From Zygnema cylindricum (Eukaryota; Streptophyta; Zygnematophyceae; Zygnematales; Zygnemataceae): a DNA stretch of 64,000 nt. A program made the position numbers and the translations under genes. The stretch spans positions 107,018-171,017 of the forward strand of contig JBBHKE010001445.1 of the NCBI GenBank assembly GCA_037447655.1, given 5' to 3'. The notes under the pieces were generated by a model. That model was not told the origin of the DNA, did not search any database, and saw nothing but the letters and a program-made list of their open reading frames with translations. Positions 1 to 10,606 of the stretch are shown here, in pieces; within the stretch, counting starts at the first letter, position 1, and the number at the start of each line of letters is the position of its first letter.

Positions 1-256
1 TTTGTTATAAAATACTTTCTATTTTTTTTATTTTATGGGTGCAATACTTTCACATTTGTTTGTTTTTTAAATAGTTCAAATGGTTGTAGGGTTTACTTTT
101 CTAAAAAAAAAAGAAAAAACAACGGGTACAAAACGATATGTCAAAATTCTACTTCTTTTTTTTAACATAGTTGAAGTTACAACAAAACTGAAGTTTTTAG
201 ATTGAATTTTTTTACATTTCCGTACTCTTTGTGTTTGTAATGTATTCGTTAATAAG

Positions 257-2696
257 GGTCGGATATCACCAAAATTAGGAGATCTTGATCCGAGTATAAT
301 AGTGTTGTGAGTAATTTTTCTTCTCTTCTATATATTGGGTTTATAATATATCTATGGGAACTAAGGAGAACATGTATACTTGCATGTTCTATTGGAGGGT
401 TTACCACATATATGATTTAAAAATAATTGCTTATGTAATGTTTGTGTTTCTCATGCCTTTACATTTTTTTAAGTTAGATTTTTGAAGTCAAAACAACATT
501 GAAGTTGATACAATTTTTTTTCTTCATCTTAAAACTGTATAGCAAAACATGGGCAACAAAAAAGAAAAAAAAAATCTTTTCATTTGGGATGTTGGTAAAC
601 TTGATAAATTTTTTGTTTGTTTACACTTTCATAACGTGGGTATTTTATTTTTTTTATCTTTCATAAAATATTGTTTTTTGTGTTTGTGGATGGATTCTTT
701 TCAGAGATCTTTCAAGAAACCAATTATATGGAACCATTCCGGCCTCACTTGCATTCCGCAGTATTTACACAATGTAAATAAAGACTTATCTTTAACTTTT
801 GGTTTTGCTTTATTCTACTTTACTTTATTCTTTTTTACCTTATTGATTTAAAATGCTTTTTTTCTTTTCTTTTGTGTTTTGTTTACAGTGGCTTTGAAAA
901 TTTTCCTCCTTGCAAACTAAAGAGTGTGAAATTTCGCAATTTCTTCCTTTATTTTGTTTATTTTTCCTTTTTTTTTTTTTGGGATTTTGAGAAACAGAGA
1001 CTTGAGTCACAACAAGCTAAGTGGAGTCATACGGAATCAAGAATTGAGTTTCTTGACTATTTGTAAGTAACTCAATACTTCCCAATCGAAAATAATTTAG
1101 AAACAAACTCTGGAATCATGTTTACATCCACAGTAATTAAATTGCTACTTTTGTTGAGGGCCAAGCTCAATATTGTGGAGGGGAACACATAGTTCCAAAA
1201 TATATAGTTCAATTTTTATTTGTTATCTTTATTGTTTTCTTTGTCTACGACTCAAATGTATTGAAATGCAAAATCTATTTCAAACTTGGTTATTTTCTTC
1301 TCTCTCGATTTTTTTTAGCCAGTTTTGAACTTCCACGGAGAAGCCTGAAACAATGTAATAAATTCTGGTTTTGCTTTATTTTTCTTTACGTTATTATTTT
1401 TTACGTTATTCTTCTTTACTTTATGTATCTAAGGTGTTTTCTTATTTCTTTTGTGTTTGGTTTACAGAGGTTTTGAAGATTTTCATCCTAGCAAACTAAA
1501 GAGACGAGTGAAATGTTGCAAGGTCTTCCTATATTTTGTTTATATAAATACACGAGAACTTTAGTAGTAAGTATTGTTAAATGTATTCTTCTTTTTTCTT
1601 CTTTAAAACATTTTATTTTGTTTGTTTGGGATTTTGTGAAACAGAGATTTGAGTTACAACCAACTGAGTGGAGTCATACCAGCAAGCTTTTCAAAAATTC
1701 GTTTTCTTAACGTTTTGTAAGCAATTCAATTCTTCACGAGAATAACTGATTTAGAAATAAACACTTGAATCACATTTGTATCCACATTAATCGAATTGTA
1801 ACTTTTGTTAAGTTTTCTTTTGAGGCAAACTCAACATTCCAAGGAGAATACATGATTTTCAAAAAGTAAAGTTCAATTTCTAATGGCTATTGTTTTCTTT
1901 GTCTACCGCTTCAAAGTCTAAAAAGGGGAAATTTATTTCAAATTTGAAAGCGGTAATACTATTTCTCGCAACTCTTTTGGAGGCGAATCTTCTGAGCTGA
2001 TTTTAAAGTTCCACTTTGAAACAAATAAAGTGCTTTAAAGGGATTTTCAATAATTTTGAAGGGATCGTTAAGCATATTCAACTAAACAAACTTCAACAGC
2101 CCATTTTTACTTCTCGATTTCCATATCATAAGTGTATCTTTGCAAGCCCACTAGTAATTTGATGAGCAGCTATTCATAAAGAATGGTCGAATGCAAATTT
2201 GTAAAATGGAGTTGTGGAGTTATACAGAAGAACGGCTTGAGTGTACGCTAACACTAGTAAAAAAACTCTATTTTAGTTTACGTGTTAAGATGTTTAAAAT
2301 TATGTCATTGAATCTCGTTGTTTGGTGTTTACCAGTGATGTCAGCAACAATTATTTCACGGGGATTGTAAGAGCCCAAACTGGAAGTCCCAATTGTACCG
2401 AATTGAGGAAAAATTGTCTTTTTGGAAAACATCTTCCAAAGGGTTGTCCAGCAAAAGAACAACGAACCAAAGCGGAATGTCATGCTTTTTGTAAGTTTTT
2501 GAAAACGGAATGGTTTTGACTTTGTTTTTTTTCCGTTTTCTCTCTCTTTCTAAAGAATATCTTCACAGAAAAAAAAAATGTCCAAATGTTTTCAAAATTT
2601 AGACATGACGTTTAATTCTCTATCGTCGATGTTTATTTTTTTCTCACAATTATTTGTTGCTCTTGTTTTGTAGACAAGAACTCACCACACCCATGA
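257..2696 (+). CDS. 3' part of a plant LRR protein gene (multi-exon, partial)
   Basis: Small exons each encode one plant-type leucine-rich repeat (pattern LxxNxLxGxIPxxL). Candidate exons are about 257-306 (GRISPKLGDL, then donor GTGAGT), 705-773 (DLSRNQLYGTIPASL), 1645-1716 (DLSYNQLSGVIPASF, exactly 72 nt) and 2336-2490 (DVSNNYFTGIV, then a Cys cap with NCLFG, GCP, QR and ECHAF). A last short exon, 2674-2696, adds YKNSPHP and a stop. All LRR junctions are phase 2, so the repeats join in frame. The CPxxQR...EC cap is typical of the C-terminal end of extracellular plant LRR domains. No transmembrane segment or kinase follows, so this would be a secreted LRR protein or a truncated receptor. The 5' end lies outside the window. 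Exon 998-1062 is broken (separate finding). Boundaries come from splice motifs and phase only. Confidence 0.62.
705..1716 (+). repeat. Tandem intragenic duplication of LRR exon plus intron
   Basis: Two successive units of about 580-650 bp share the same order: an LRR exon or remnant, a T-rich intron, the motif GTTTACAG followed by GCAAACTAAAGAG, then an LRR exon preceded by GAAACAG. Matching points are 888/1467 and 998/1645. The LRR exon of the first unit (998-1062) starts DLSHNKLSGVI but is 65 nt long against 72 nt in the second unit, a 7-nt deficit that breaks the frame. Skipping it keeps 705-773 in frame with 1645-1716. Confidence 0.55.
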
Positions 2697-3132
2697 AGTG
2701 AAATACGATTTTGGACAACAAAAGGATGTCTGGGATTTACACTATTGATTTTTAGTTGTTTGCCAATTCACACAGTTTTTACCCGGAGGAAGAAAGTGCT
2801 CACAAACAAGCTTGTTGTATTTGATAGTGTTGAATGTTTTATGGCACATGACATGGTTTTTGGTAACAATTGTTCACCTTTTTGATGGTTGTTAATTTCA
2901 ATCACCAAACAAAATACTTTTTTATCATTTGTTTCACATTCCCTCCAAAGTGTGGCACATCTTGACCTTAAGTCACTTTTTGTCATTGTAATTTGATTTA
3001 TACAGGCCATCGACTTGCCTGGTCCACTCTAGATTAGCGCTCTCTCCACAAATTCGCTTCCATAGACTTTCTCGGTCTTTTTTACTTCAGATTCTTTAAT
3101 CGAAATTTACAAATCTCCACTGGCTGCCACAA
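2697..3132. other. No recognisable gene
   Basis: AT-rich sequence after the LRR stop. An 80-codon minus-strand open frame (2768-3010) has no family features I recognise and is probably chance or a decayed retroelement piece adjoining the protease remnant downstream. Confidence 0.5.
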
Positions 3133-3188
3133 GCCAGCCAACGTTATGAATTTGGGGACCGCCAGCCAACGTTATGAATTTGGGGACC
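3133..3188. repeat. 28-bp direct tandem duplication
   Basis: The unit starting GCCAGCCAACGTTATGAATT occurs twice back to back (3133-3160 and 3161-3188) without a visible difference, so the duplication is probably recent. Confidence 0.85.
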
Positions 3189-3207
3189 GTTGACTAGGTT
3201 TACCATG

Positions 3208-3465
3208 TCAGTTAGAATGTACGTTGCATTTTGAAGAATGCATCATTATCAGGATTTGTTTCTCGCAATCGTACTTGTTTGTCATTGACAGATCGAACTT
3301 GAAGGTCCCCACAAAATCAGCAACAATGATGTTGCCATTGGCCACCAAAATCCGTTTTTGGATAGTCGACTTTTGCATATCTTCAGGCAAGGGTTTGACA
3401 TTACAAACTCGATGCGTCACGCGTGTATCAACAATCCACTCCAAAATTTTCGGTTTGTTATCCAA
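3208..3465 (-). pseudogene. Ty1/copia protease-region remnant
   Basis: The frame contains LEWIVDTRVTHRVCN followed by ILVANGNIIVADFVGTF. This matches the copia aspartic protease neighbourhood (W-I-[LV]-D-[ST]-G-A-[ST]-H-H-[VM]-C). The catalytic D-T-G is D-T-R and the second His is Arg, so it would be inactive. The reading frame opens toward higher coordinates and stops where a TRIM is inserted at 3501. Its family differs from the other copia elements here, whose motif is SIIDSGASHHMCN. Confidence 0.6.
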
Positions 3466-3500
3466 GAAATCAAGTCAAATGGCAAAGTTTTGGGGCACGT

Positions 3501-3709
3501 TGTTAAGATTCCCAGAATCTGGGGATAGAATGAACGATCCCAATAAAGGGAATGTTGAGCCTGTCAGAATTTGAACCTAAGACTTTTTTGTAGCTGTGAA
3601 TGCACTAACCACTGCGCCACCAGCCCGATATCGTGGCTGGGGACTCTTTTTAATTTACGTATTCAGGATGGATCCGGGTATCGATCGGTACAATTTTCAT
3701 ACAACAACA
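3501..3709 (-). repeat. TRIM 3' LTR (209 bp)
   Basis: It starts TG and ends CA and is clearly homologous to 3776-3988 along its length, with scattered substitutions. The divergence from its partner suggests that the insertion is not very recent. Confidence 0.85.
3567..3619 (-). promoter_or_regulatory. tRNA-like Pol III promoter (A and B boxes) in TRIM 3' LTR
   Basis: On the minus strand the A box TGGCGCAGTGG (3609-3619) fits TRGCNNAGYNGG. The B box GGTTCAAATTC (3567-3577) fits GGTTCGANTCC with two changes. Spacing between the boxes is 31 nt, within the tRNA range. A D-arm GCGC-AGTGGTTA-GTGC can be drawn. Confidence 0.68.
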
Positions 3710-3721
3710 CCCCTCCTCGAG
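3710..3721 (-). promoter_or_regulatory. TRIM polypurine tract
   Basis: Read on the minus strand this is CTCGAGGAGGGG, immediately next to the 3' LTR. That is the expected position and composition of a plus-strand DNA synthesis primer. Confidence 0.75.
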
Positions 3722-3759
3722 AGGTAGCCGGTCATAATTATCCATGTAAACATGATCCC

Positions 3760-3775
3760 CTTGGCTCTGATACCA
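3760..3775 (-). promoter_or_regulatory. TRIM primer-binding site (initiator Met-tRNA type)
   Basis: Read on the minus strand it is TGGTATCAGAGCCAAG, abutting the 5' LTR. TGGTATCAGAGC is the standard plant copia/TRIM site complementary to the 3' end of initiator methionyl-tRNA. Confidence 0.9.
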
Positions 3776-3988
3776 TGTTAAGCTCTTCCTAGAATCAGGG
3801 ATAGAATGAATGATCCCAAGAAAGGGAATGATGAGCATGCCAGGATTTGAATCTAAGACCTTTCACTATAGCAGGGAATGCGCTAACCACTGCGCCACCA
3901 GCCTGAATATCGTTGCTGGTGAGTCCTTTTTATTTAGCTAATTAGTATGGATCCTGGTATCGATCGATACAATTTTCGTACTTCAACA
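3776..3988 (-). repeat. TRIM 5' LTR (213 bp)
   Basis: It starts TG and ends CA. On the minus strand it ends AGCTTAACA directly before the primer-binding site TGGTATCAGAGCC. Confidence 0.85.
3843..3897 (-). promoter_or_regulatory. tRNA-like Pol III promoter (A and B boxes) in TRIM 5' LTR
   Basis: On the minus strand the A box TGGCGCAGTGG (3887-3897) is followed by a perfect D-arm, GCGC-AGTGGTTA-GCGC. An anticodon-like arm comes next, then the B box GATTCAAATCC (3843-3853). The acceptor and T stems pair poorly, so this is tRNA-derived and not a tRNA gene. It could drive Pol III transcription of the element in its sense direction. Confidence 0.7.
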
Positions 3989-4022
3989 CACGTCACCTAG
4001 GTCACAATAGGTAGTAGTTACC

Positions 4023-4535
4023 AATCAATAAGGGAGAAAGGGAGTGAAAAAAAAGGCAGCGAAAGGTGTGATAGAGAGAAAAACAGACTGAGTAAAACCA
4101 AAAGAGAGAAGCTAGATACGAAAGTGAGATAGAGAGGAGTGAGGGAGAGAGAGAAGTGAGAGGGAGGGAAAAAAGAAAGGCGAGAGACAAAGTGGAGATG
4201 AGGAAGATAAAGGGAGATGAGAGGGACTTAAAGAAGGGAAGGGAATGATGGCGGCGAAGAAGAGAGAAGAGGAGAATGGAGACGAGAGGGAAGGACATTC
4301 TGTCAACCTGTGGTATTGGCCTTTATTGGTCCATTAAAGGCTAAAGTACGTGCCACTTGGAGAGAGAGAGAGAGTGAGAGGAAAAATGGCGAAAAAAGCG
4401 AGAAGGAACATCCATTTCACAGATGACATTGTCACATTCGGCATAGAAAATGAATTGGAATAACAATGAAAACAACTTATTCCACGAAAGATAAAGAGAG
4501 AAAAAAAAAGAGGCGATGTGTGGAAGAGGAAAGGA
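4023..4535. repeat. Purine-rich (GA/GGAGA) tract
   Basis: A long, degenerate GAGA/GGGAGA run lies mainly at 4023-4300 and 4355-4535. Its complementary strand yields Ser/Leu/Pro-only frames, which are composition artefacts. Confidence 0.8.
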
Positions 4536-5105
4536 AGGAAAATTAGGGTTTGGTTAAAACGTTTCGGCTTTAACTCTCCTTTAAGATCTTTTGTTCTATA
4601 TCTTCCATATTCAAACATTCTTAAAACTTCTTAAAAAAATATTTTTAGGTTTTCTCTTTTTTTTTAAAAGATAACTGTTTTTTTTGTTTGTTTGATTAAT
4701 TTTTCGTAGTTTTTGTCCACTTGACGTTTTAAGCTTTGGGGCTTGGTGATACGGAGAGGATCAACAACTTCAGTACGATTTGTGATATTATTGTTTGGAC
4801 AAGAATGTGACGTATAGGGAAATGGATATTGTTGATTCAGCCTGGCTGCTTAGGACAGCTAATCACTGAGTTGTGCCTCGTGTCAATTGGGAAGTCAAAA
4901 CCGATATGTCTTTGGGCCAAAAGCTTGGCACACATCCAAAGTTTTGGTAAATTGCACCTAAACGTGATGTTCCATCAGACGAAAAGTGAGGCTTGTTTAC
5001 AGAAATTTGGACCTCTACGTACTACTCCGTACCTTTAATATTGTTTTTATCCGCGAACAACATTACAGATAATCGTGCTAATGTTCTCTAAAGGTCTGGG
5101 AGGTA
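4536..5105. other. No recognisable gene
   Basis: Unique-looking AT-rich sequence. A short plus frame at 4829-5038 has no recognisable domain. Confidence 0.5.
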
Positions 5106-5305
5106 CACCGTGAATCGTTATTAGCCTTGTGTACGCTATATCGGCACCCCAAAATTTTGACATTGATACCTTAAATATAATAATTTACGCTATTTTAGAA
5201 CGTGGACCATAATCTGCCCACGTCTCCTGGAAATAAATTATAATGAATGACGCTAATTTTTTCTTTACTCTAATAATTTCTATACGCTAATAACGATTCA
5301 AGGTG
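5106..5305. mobile_element. TA-flanked inverted-repeat MITE, copy M1
   Basis: It begins CACCGTGAATCGTTATTAG and ends with the inverted CTAATAACGATTCAAGGTG. TA lies on both sides (5104-5105 and 5306-5307). At 200 bp it is non-coding. The TA duplication and short termini fit a Tc1/mariner-type MITE. It shares its interior (a GTGGACCATAATCTGC-like motif) with copy M3. Confidence 0.75.
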
Positions 5306-5307
5306 TA

Positions 5308-5811
5308 ACAGTGACCTTTGGATATTTTTTTAGCGAAGCATTTCCCTTCTATTTTTTTTGTAAATGGTGATGTACCTCAAAAAATTTGAGTCGCGACTCG
5401 CTGAATAATGAGCATATGTGTCATATGGTAACCAACGGAAAAAAAAAAAATCACACATGATATATGTATTCAAAAATCCAACAGAAAACACAAAAGTAAA
5501 GTCGTAATGCACTTTTGTCTCGCTATTTTTGTTGGCGCCCGTTCGCCACACCATTTTTGGCAACGATCACTTGTCACGGGAAAGAAGAGGAATCCTAAAA
5601 AAATGAAGTGGAATATAACAAGGCGTGTGCAAAGAGTACAAAAGTTGTGTTGCACGATGACCTGGTACACGCGTACATTGGTACGAAAATGAATACTTTT
5701 GGTCGGTGTTAAAATCATTATCAATTTCAAATATCCGATCTTGACTTACGTTGTACCAATAAATCTCGGGCACGTGGGTAACATACTATGAACAACGCTC
5801 AAAATGTACAG
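5308..5811. other. No recognisable gene
   Basis: Spacer between two inverted-repeat elements. Short frames on both strands overlap each other and show no domain. Confidence 0.5.
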
Positions 5812-5813
5812 TA

Positions 5814-7014
5814 CACCGCCAATCGTTATTAGCGTTGTGTACGCTAATTCCGTCCCGCTTTTTTTTTATTATTATTCTCCATTAGTGTAGTTCATTCTAT
5901 TTTTTTCTTTATTCTATTTAGGGTTTTTTTCAAGTACGTTGTCTCTTAAATTTAGTGGTGTTTGGTCAGGGTCAGACCGTACATAAATGTACCTTTTTAA
6001 GTTAGAAATTACAATAAATTAAATTTAGTAACCGCGGACGCATGAGAATGTGCGTTCTAAAAAGCAAAAAAAAACTATAGTTAAAAAGTAGGCGTTTTAA
6101 TGGTAGGCCTTTGGTAGGCGCACTAAACTTGGCACTAAACTCGCGTAGAGTAGGCATATTGTATGGATGTGCGTTGTGGGCACTCTTGTACGATTGTACG
6201 AATATGACGTATGATCATGGTACAGCGCACGCCACCTAACGAAATTTTCTAGCGAACTGACACGACGTAGGATGACATTCCGCAGGAAAGAAAACCCGAA
6301 AAAAAAAAAAAAAAAAACGCGGACGGGCAAACCTGGTTGGTCAATTTGATGCTTTATTTTAGTGTGGCCTTCAAAATTGCAGACGCGAATATGACAGATT
6401 GTCCTATCGTAAGTTGTGTTATAGGCTTTTCATGTGATCTTTTTAAGATCGCTACTTTGATTAGCGACCGTTCCAATGGTCCGAATCTGACGGTTTAAAA
6501 TAAAAAACACCTCAAAATTCACAGAAAAAATATATTTTGTCCGATTTTTTTTTCAAAATTTAGACATGCCGTTTAATTCTCTATCGATCGATGTGCAACT
6601 CAACCCTGTTAACCTTTTTTTTCATTTTTTGACCAGTACCATATGGGTCCTTAAGGGCATATTGTATGTTTTGCATACAATAGGCATACTGTATGGGCCT
6701 ACTTTCACCTACTTTTGAACTATGAAAAAAACCAGGTAGTAAAAAATCCCGCTCGCACATATTCGTCCGACAGCCACGTTTTGACCGTGTGAATGTACGA
6801 TTTGTGTACGATTTGTCAGATTTTGTACGGAAACCTATATTAGTGTAAGCATGTTTGAGACCGACATTTTTATTTTCAAAGATCCAAATTACCATAACCA
6901 AACAATTAGAATGTATGATTTTTTACAAAATTTTCAAATTCTTAAATAGCGTACACCATGGTAACTATTTTTATACGCTAAAAAAACCTTACACGCTAAT
7001 AACGATTGGCGGTG
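5814..7014. mobile_element. TA-flanked inverted-repeat element, copy M2 (1.2 kb)
   Basis: The left end CACCGCCAATCGTTATTAGC is matched by a perfectly inverted right end GCTAATAACGATTGGCGGTG, with TA on both sides (5812-5813 and 7015-7016). It is longer than M1 and M3. Its interior holds no transposase-like frame, only short unrelated frames, so it looks like a non-autonomous deletion derivative or an element carrying captured sequence. Confidence 0.78.
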
Positions 7015-7016
7015 TA

Positions 7017-7993
7017 GCATCCTGTAATGTTGGCCGTACAATTACAGAATGTACTCATGGAACTTCACCCTAAATTTGATTTCATCATATTATGACAAAA
7101 AAAAAATGTAATAAAATTACTGTGACTGAAGCGAATTTTCGTGTTGTGACACGACGAGGTCATCTCTGAAATGCTTGAATTTATAGCGGCAGCAATTTTT
7201 GTGCGGGTATAGAAAAATCGATCGATAGTACGGTGTGTCCGCAGAAATTCCTTATGGTATATGCTCCGTACACATACGACTCTGCAAGCACTCTTTAAAA
7301 TGGTGCCCAAATGATCCCCAAACGATGACCCCTCTCCCCTCCTCACCCTCTCCCGCAATCCATTTCTCTCTCTCCCTCTTCTCCTTCTCCCTCTCCCTTA
7401 ATGTGTCTTCCCTCTCCTTTACCCTCTCCCTCTCCTCTCCATTTTCCTCAATTTGTCTCCGCCTACTTTCTCCATCTCCTTCTCCCTCACTTTTTTACAG
7501 TAACGGTTAGCGGTTAGCTGGGAGGCCACGCTGGACTACTCTAGCCAGCAGCAAAAGGGCGTCACATGCCGAGTCAATAGTTCGCATACACGACTTGCCT
7601 CAAATCCAAGAAAGCGTCGTCCGCTCATCTTGACCGTTCATTTTATAATGGAGTCAACAGTTCACATTCTCAATTTGCCTCGAATAGAATTTGAAATCGG
7701 AATTCATCAACGCATCTAGACTGTCCATTTATTCCCGTCAATCCAATCTGAATGTATTTCCATGCAGCCTTACGGCACACAAAAAAAAATCAATACTAAA
7801 GAAAAAGCTATATTTACGCACACTGCAAACGAACTTTTAACTTGCTACGCCTCTCCAAAAACAACGAGACTTCGAAAATGGCAGCTATGGCATGCAGAGT
7901 TCAATTCTCTTTTTTTGCACATCTGGTCCATATGCAAACTGGTGTGGCTTTTGGCAATAAAAATCATGAGTGGTATGAGCCTGTAATGCAAAG
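7017..7993. other. No recognisable gene; includes a pyrimidine tract
   Basis: It contains a degenerate CTCCCT tract at about 7318-7497 and AT-rich spacer. Its frames are low-complexity or lack features. Confidence 0.5.
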
Positions 7994-8325
<332 letters not shown>

Positions 8326-8592
8326 CATGTACAGTCTTTAATTTATCCCACATAGCTTTAGGTTTTTCTAACTCAACTATGTGTAAAAGTTGACTGTCTT
8401 CCACTGCTAACATCGCTGCCTCTTCTTCCCTTCTATCATAACCTGTTTCCATTAAAGCTTCAGTAGGTTTCAGTTCAGTGCCTGCTACAATACCCCAGTA
8501 ATTCTTATATATTTTAAAATACGGGTCATCTTAGCTTTCCATAGTAAATAGTTACTACCATTGAATTTCAGGATGTCTGTAATTTTTCCTAG
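8326..8592 (-). pseudogene. Copia gag 5' fragment
   Basis: Homologous to the gag start of the element at 13904-19159. The minus strand reads GKITDILKFNGSNYLLWKAK, the usual copia gag opening (F-x-G-x-N-Y-x-x-W), then decays with frameshifts. It is cut off at the CT microsatellite. The primer-binding site TGGTATCGGAGCT lies at 8593-8605, next to the LTR at 8606. Confidence 0.72.
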
Positions 8593-8605
8593 AGCTCCGA
8601 TACCA

Positions 8606-9250
8606 TGTTGAGATTTAAAAGAAGTGGCTATAGAATCAATCAATTACAAGACAGGAAGCTAAGGAAAACAATTCTCTATATGAGAAAACAAAGCTTAATT
8701 ACTGAACAAAGAAGGAAGATAAATTATGACACGACAAAATAAACACTCAATGCAAAACTAGCAGCAGGGAAAAACTGTGGAGAGAATCATTTAGTAGATT
8801 GATTGATTAATTTTCAATGTAAACAAAATTACATTTTGTATGTGTAGGTGACGTAAGTCCTACGCTACTTTTGTATCACGCAAAGGAGTACAATCTTACC
8901 TTGTGACCTACGTAACCTTAATCAACGGTCGTAATTGACTACGTGACATTTACTCAAAATCTGCGATAACTTCACTTGCCGTACGGTACAAGTAAGCGAC
9001 TAAGTTTCACCCAAAACTTGACGTCTACGCAAAGTATGTTTGACGTTTATTCAAAATGTACCTTGAACTGTACCGTGACATATATTCAACCGTACATACA
9101 CCTATTCAACCGTACATATAACTAATAAGACCCCGATTGATTGATTTTCACGTCACATTGACTTTTCTTCACGTAACTTATCTCTCACGCAACTTTGACT
9201 AAGTTTGACTTTTTGGTCCTTAGCTGAAAATGAACGCAGAAATCTTAACA
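8606..9250 (-). repeat. Copia LTR (645 bp), shared by two partial elements
   Basis: On the plus strand it starts TGTTGAGATTTAAAAGAAG and ends ATCTTAACA, homologous to both LTRs of the 13904-19159 element. A PBS and gag fragment lie on one side (8326-8605), and a polypurine tract (9251-9260) and the RT end lie on the other. It is therefore placed both as a 5' LTR and as a 3' LTR. Confidence 0.85.
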
Positions 9251-10596
9251 CCCTCTCTCTGAGTCATTTTCTGTTGACTATCAATTGTCCACACTAAATA
9301 GGACCAACTTTATGAGGTGATTACAAAGTAATATTTCAAAAGTTTATTTTCAACTTGTTCTCTCCAACTGATTGATCCTATTGAACATGTAAAAGTCCAT
9401 CTGGTATTGCTCCACCCTTTGTTGAGGTCGCCGTCAATATGACATCTCTCAAAGCCCTCTTTTTTCATTTCGGTGTCAAGTTTAATGTTCCAACACCTAG
9501 GACTTTGTTTTAGACCATATATAGATTTGTGTAGTTTACACACCATGTGTTCTTTTCGTGATTCTATCATGCCCTCTGGTTGCTCCATGTAGACTTCTTC
9601 CTCTAATTCCCCATTAAGAAATGCAGTTTTGATATCTAGTTGATGCATTTGCACTCCCTCTGCTGCCCCTAATACAATTAAACTTATGAGACTATTAAAC
9701 TTCACTACTGGTGAGAATGTCTCAGTGTAATGAACCCCCTCTTCTTGAGAATACCCTTTAGCAACTAACCTTGATTTATATCTTTCCACTGACACATCTG
9801 ATTTCATCTTAATTTTAAAGACCCATTTACACCCCACAATGTTTTTCTCTAATGGGCGTTCCACTAAGGTCCAAGTATTGTTTTTGATCAATGAGTCATA
9901 TTCTAATTCTATTGCCATTTTCCATTTCTGAGAATTAGAACTCTCCAAAGCTTCATGAAAGGTTTGCGGTTCCCCCTCTGCCGCCATAAAACAGTAAGCT
10001 AAACCCACATCTTCCGTTTCTTCAATAAGTCTTTTTGGTTTAGCACGTATCCGATTAGATACTCTTTGAGGGGTTACCTTCAATCTCGATTGTTGAATCG
10101 GATTCGGAGAGGTTGTCATTTGCGAAGGTTGTGGTGCCGGTAACTTCTCCGCTTGTAAAGGTTGCAAGGTTGATGTTCCACCGAGGATGATGGAAGTCTA
10201 ACTGGAATGGAAATCGGCGTCGATGACGAAGGCTCCACTTCATCTTCTTTGCTTAAAGTACCTTGAGCGCATCCTTGACACACCTTAAGATTGTTTTTGG
10301 CGTTGACGTCCTCAAGTCCTCGGACCATCTTCTTTTCGATGAGTCGTTTGAGATTCTGCTCTCCCAGATGACCAAATCGTTGATGCCATAGCTCCAAAGT
10401 CTCCGCTTCTTTGCTGAAATTCATCTGTGCAACTTCATCATCCAAACGTAGAACAAAAAGATTCCCTTCCGGATATCCAAGAGCGATTAGCTTCCCCTCA
10501 CTTTTGATTTCACACCGTTCACTTTTCTTTTTCTCAAATTCGATTTTTAGTCCACTCTTCACAGCATGCATAACACTAAAAAGGTTATGCTTTAAA
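9251..10596 (-). pseudogene. Copia pol remnant (pre-integrase zinc region, RT N-terminal half)
   Basis: From high to low coordinates the minus strand shows LKHNLFSVMHA and LWHQRFGHLGEQNLKRL (GAG-pre-integrase, HHCC histidines). CQGCAQG is followed at once by SKEDEVEPSSSTPISIP, so the whole integrase core is missing relative to the copy at 13904-19159. RT follows: [64 protein letters not shown] and IYGLKQSPRCW. After KKEGFERCHI the frame jumps to 3'-terminal sequence, so the YVDD motif and RNase H are absent. The 5' part lies beyond an assembly gap. Confidence 0.85.
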
Positions 10597-10606
10597 NNNN
10601 NNNNNN
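10597..10606. other. Assembly gap (10 N)
   Basis: Ten N bases separate the copia pol remnant from unrelated AT-rich sequence. Ten may be a placeholder length, so the true distance is unknown. Confidence 0.99.

Larger units (their letters stand above)
3501..3988 (-). mobile_element. TRIM (miniature LTR retrotransposon), complete, with tRNA-like LTRs
   Basis: A 488-bp element is flanked by a perfect 5-bp target duplication CACGT (3496-3500 and 3989-3993). Its two LTRs (3501-3709 and 3776-3988) begin TGTTAAG and end CAACA on the plus strand. They enclose only 66 bp, containing a polypurine tract beside the 3' LTR and a primer-binding site complementary to initiator Met-tRNA beside the 5' LTR. 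There is no coding capacity, so it must be mobilised in trans. Its orientation is minus. The size and layout fit the TRIM class. Each LTR also carries tRNA-like A and B boxes, annotated separately. Confidence 0.88.

Noticed and set aside
3567-3619. Functional tRNA genes in the TRIM LTRs
   Set aside because: A and B boxes and a D-arm are present, but acceptor and T stems do not pair well, the anticodon is not sensible (CUA-like), and both copies lie inside LTRs.
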